From Adiantum capillus-veneris (lineage: Eukaryota > Streptophyta > Polypodiopsida > Polypodiales > Pteridaceae): a stretch of 64,000 bases of DNA. Made by a program: the position numbers and the translations under genes. The stretch is from contig CM043958.1 of the NCBI GenBank assembly GCA_014529385.2, forward strand, positions 79,155,169 to 79,219,168, given 5' to 3'. The notes under the pieces were generated by a model. It was not told the DNA's origin and did not search any database. It was given only the letters and a program-made list of their open reading frames with translations. Shown here in pieces: positions 63,431 to 64,000 of this stretch (the stretch's first letter is position 1; each line of letters starts with the position of its first letter).

Positions 63431-64000
63431 AGATAATTTTTGAATTAACATCTCTTTAAATATTTTTATTGACATACGTTGCTTTCAAAATCCCTTGAAA
63501 TATGTGCATATATTACATATTACTATAGTAACAATATATAAAAATATTATATAGTTATATTTTATTATTATTATTATACAATTATAAATATGTTTACAAA
63601 TTTATTTATTATACTATATAATTACTATTATTTTTATTATTCTCTATTATATGATATATTTACTATAGTATCTATTTTATATTATATAATATATATTGTA
63701 GATATACATACTACATACTATGTATACATCATATAGTATATATTATATGGTATAAGTATAATATATATAGAATATTTATTATATGATATAAAGTATATAT
63801 ATCATTTGTATATTTTATATATAGTATATTATATACTATCATATATACTATATTATACATTGTGTATAGTATATTTTGTATGTTATGTTATAGATTTCAT
63901 ATCGTATATTATATATATAACCTATATATCATTAATATTATGTAATTTAAAATTTAGATAAACTTACTTTCCTAGTATAGTGAGTCAACCTATATATTCT
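63431..64000. repeat. AT-rich simple sequence
   Basis: About 570 bp of almost pure A/T with TATA, TATTAT and ATATAGTATA steps; no regular long unit and no coding frame. Confidence 0.8.

Overview
The window looks like repeat-dense nuclear DNA of a land plant. It holds no clear single-copy host gene. Almost every base that can be assigned belongs to a transposable element, stacked up to three insertions deep. Evidence for a plant includes copia elements primed by initiator tRNA-Met, Ty3/gypsy elements with a second archaeal-type RNase H (Tat/Ogre-like), a CACTA transposon with DUF4218- and DUF4216-like transposase domains, and a GT-AG intron. A large-genome fern, lycophyte or gymnosperm would fit, but the sequence does not settle this.

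Layout. The base layer from about 3.8 to 39 kb is a decayed minus-strand gypsy element (I) that can be followed across its insertions. Into it, or beside it, went: a Tat-like element H cut by the left window edge (1-3545); a TTAA-flanked inverted-repeat element (5713-7048); a 17.7 kb CACTA element (7086-24790, TSD TAT), itself carrying a copia solo LTR (8940-9772, TSD AGGGA) and a 10 kb gypsy element B (14559-24555); and a small LTR element E (24941-38738, TSD TTTAG). E holds copia element D (25289-37232, TSD ATCAA), which holds Tat-like element C (28076-36100, TSD ACGT). From 39.5 kb follow a possible copia remnant, a gypsy fragment F (40308-43824) split by a short LTR element G (41463-43593, TSD AACAA), and copia element M (43825 to about 63010). 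M is split by a solo LTR of the B family (45313-47326, TSD CCGT), by a complete 12.3 kb Tat-like element A (48431-60721) and by a 247 bp MITE (62433-62679, TSD ACTATAAG). The last 0.6 kb is AT-rich simple sequence.

Most interesting content. Between primer-binding site and gag, A and C carry a cassette of small reading frames. One family (X, about 70-75 residues, ending in a pattern like ILPLI-Y-SFDV-FIL) occurs as two paralogues, Xa and Xb, in A and once in C. The same pair, in reversed order, lies inside the 2 kb LTR of the unrelated-looking element B. A second family (Y, about 150-180 residues) has an F-box-like LP-E...RRLP stretch and is duplicated in A. In C four frames (a CCHC mini-protein, an unknown protein, Y and X) run head to tail with 4-14 nt overlaps; ATGA stop-start junctions recur at Xb/Xa in B LTRs and at gag/pro in C. 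This looks like a polycistronic accessory module of retrotransposons; no function is known to me.

Most polyproteins are broken. B has many in-frame stops and a fungal-looking pol. A has one in-frame stop plus several single-base frameshifts in homopolymers. C lost RT/RNase H/integrase and gained about 0.8 kb of unknown sequence. D lost integrase and most RT. H keeps an open frame despite an in-frame deletion of about 580 bp.
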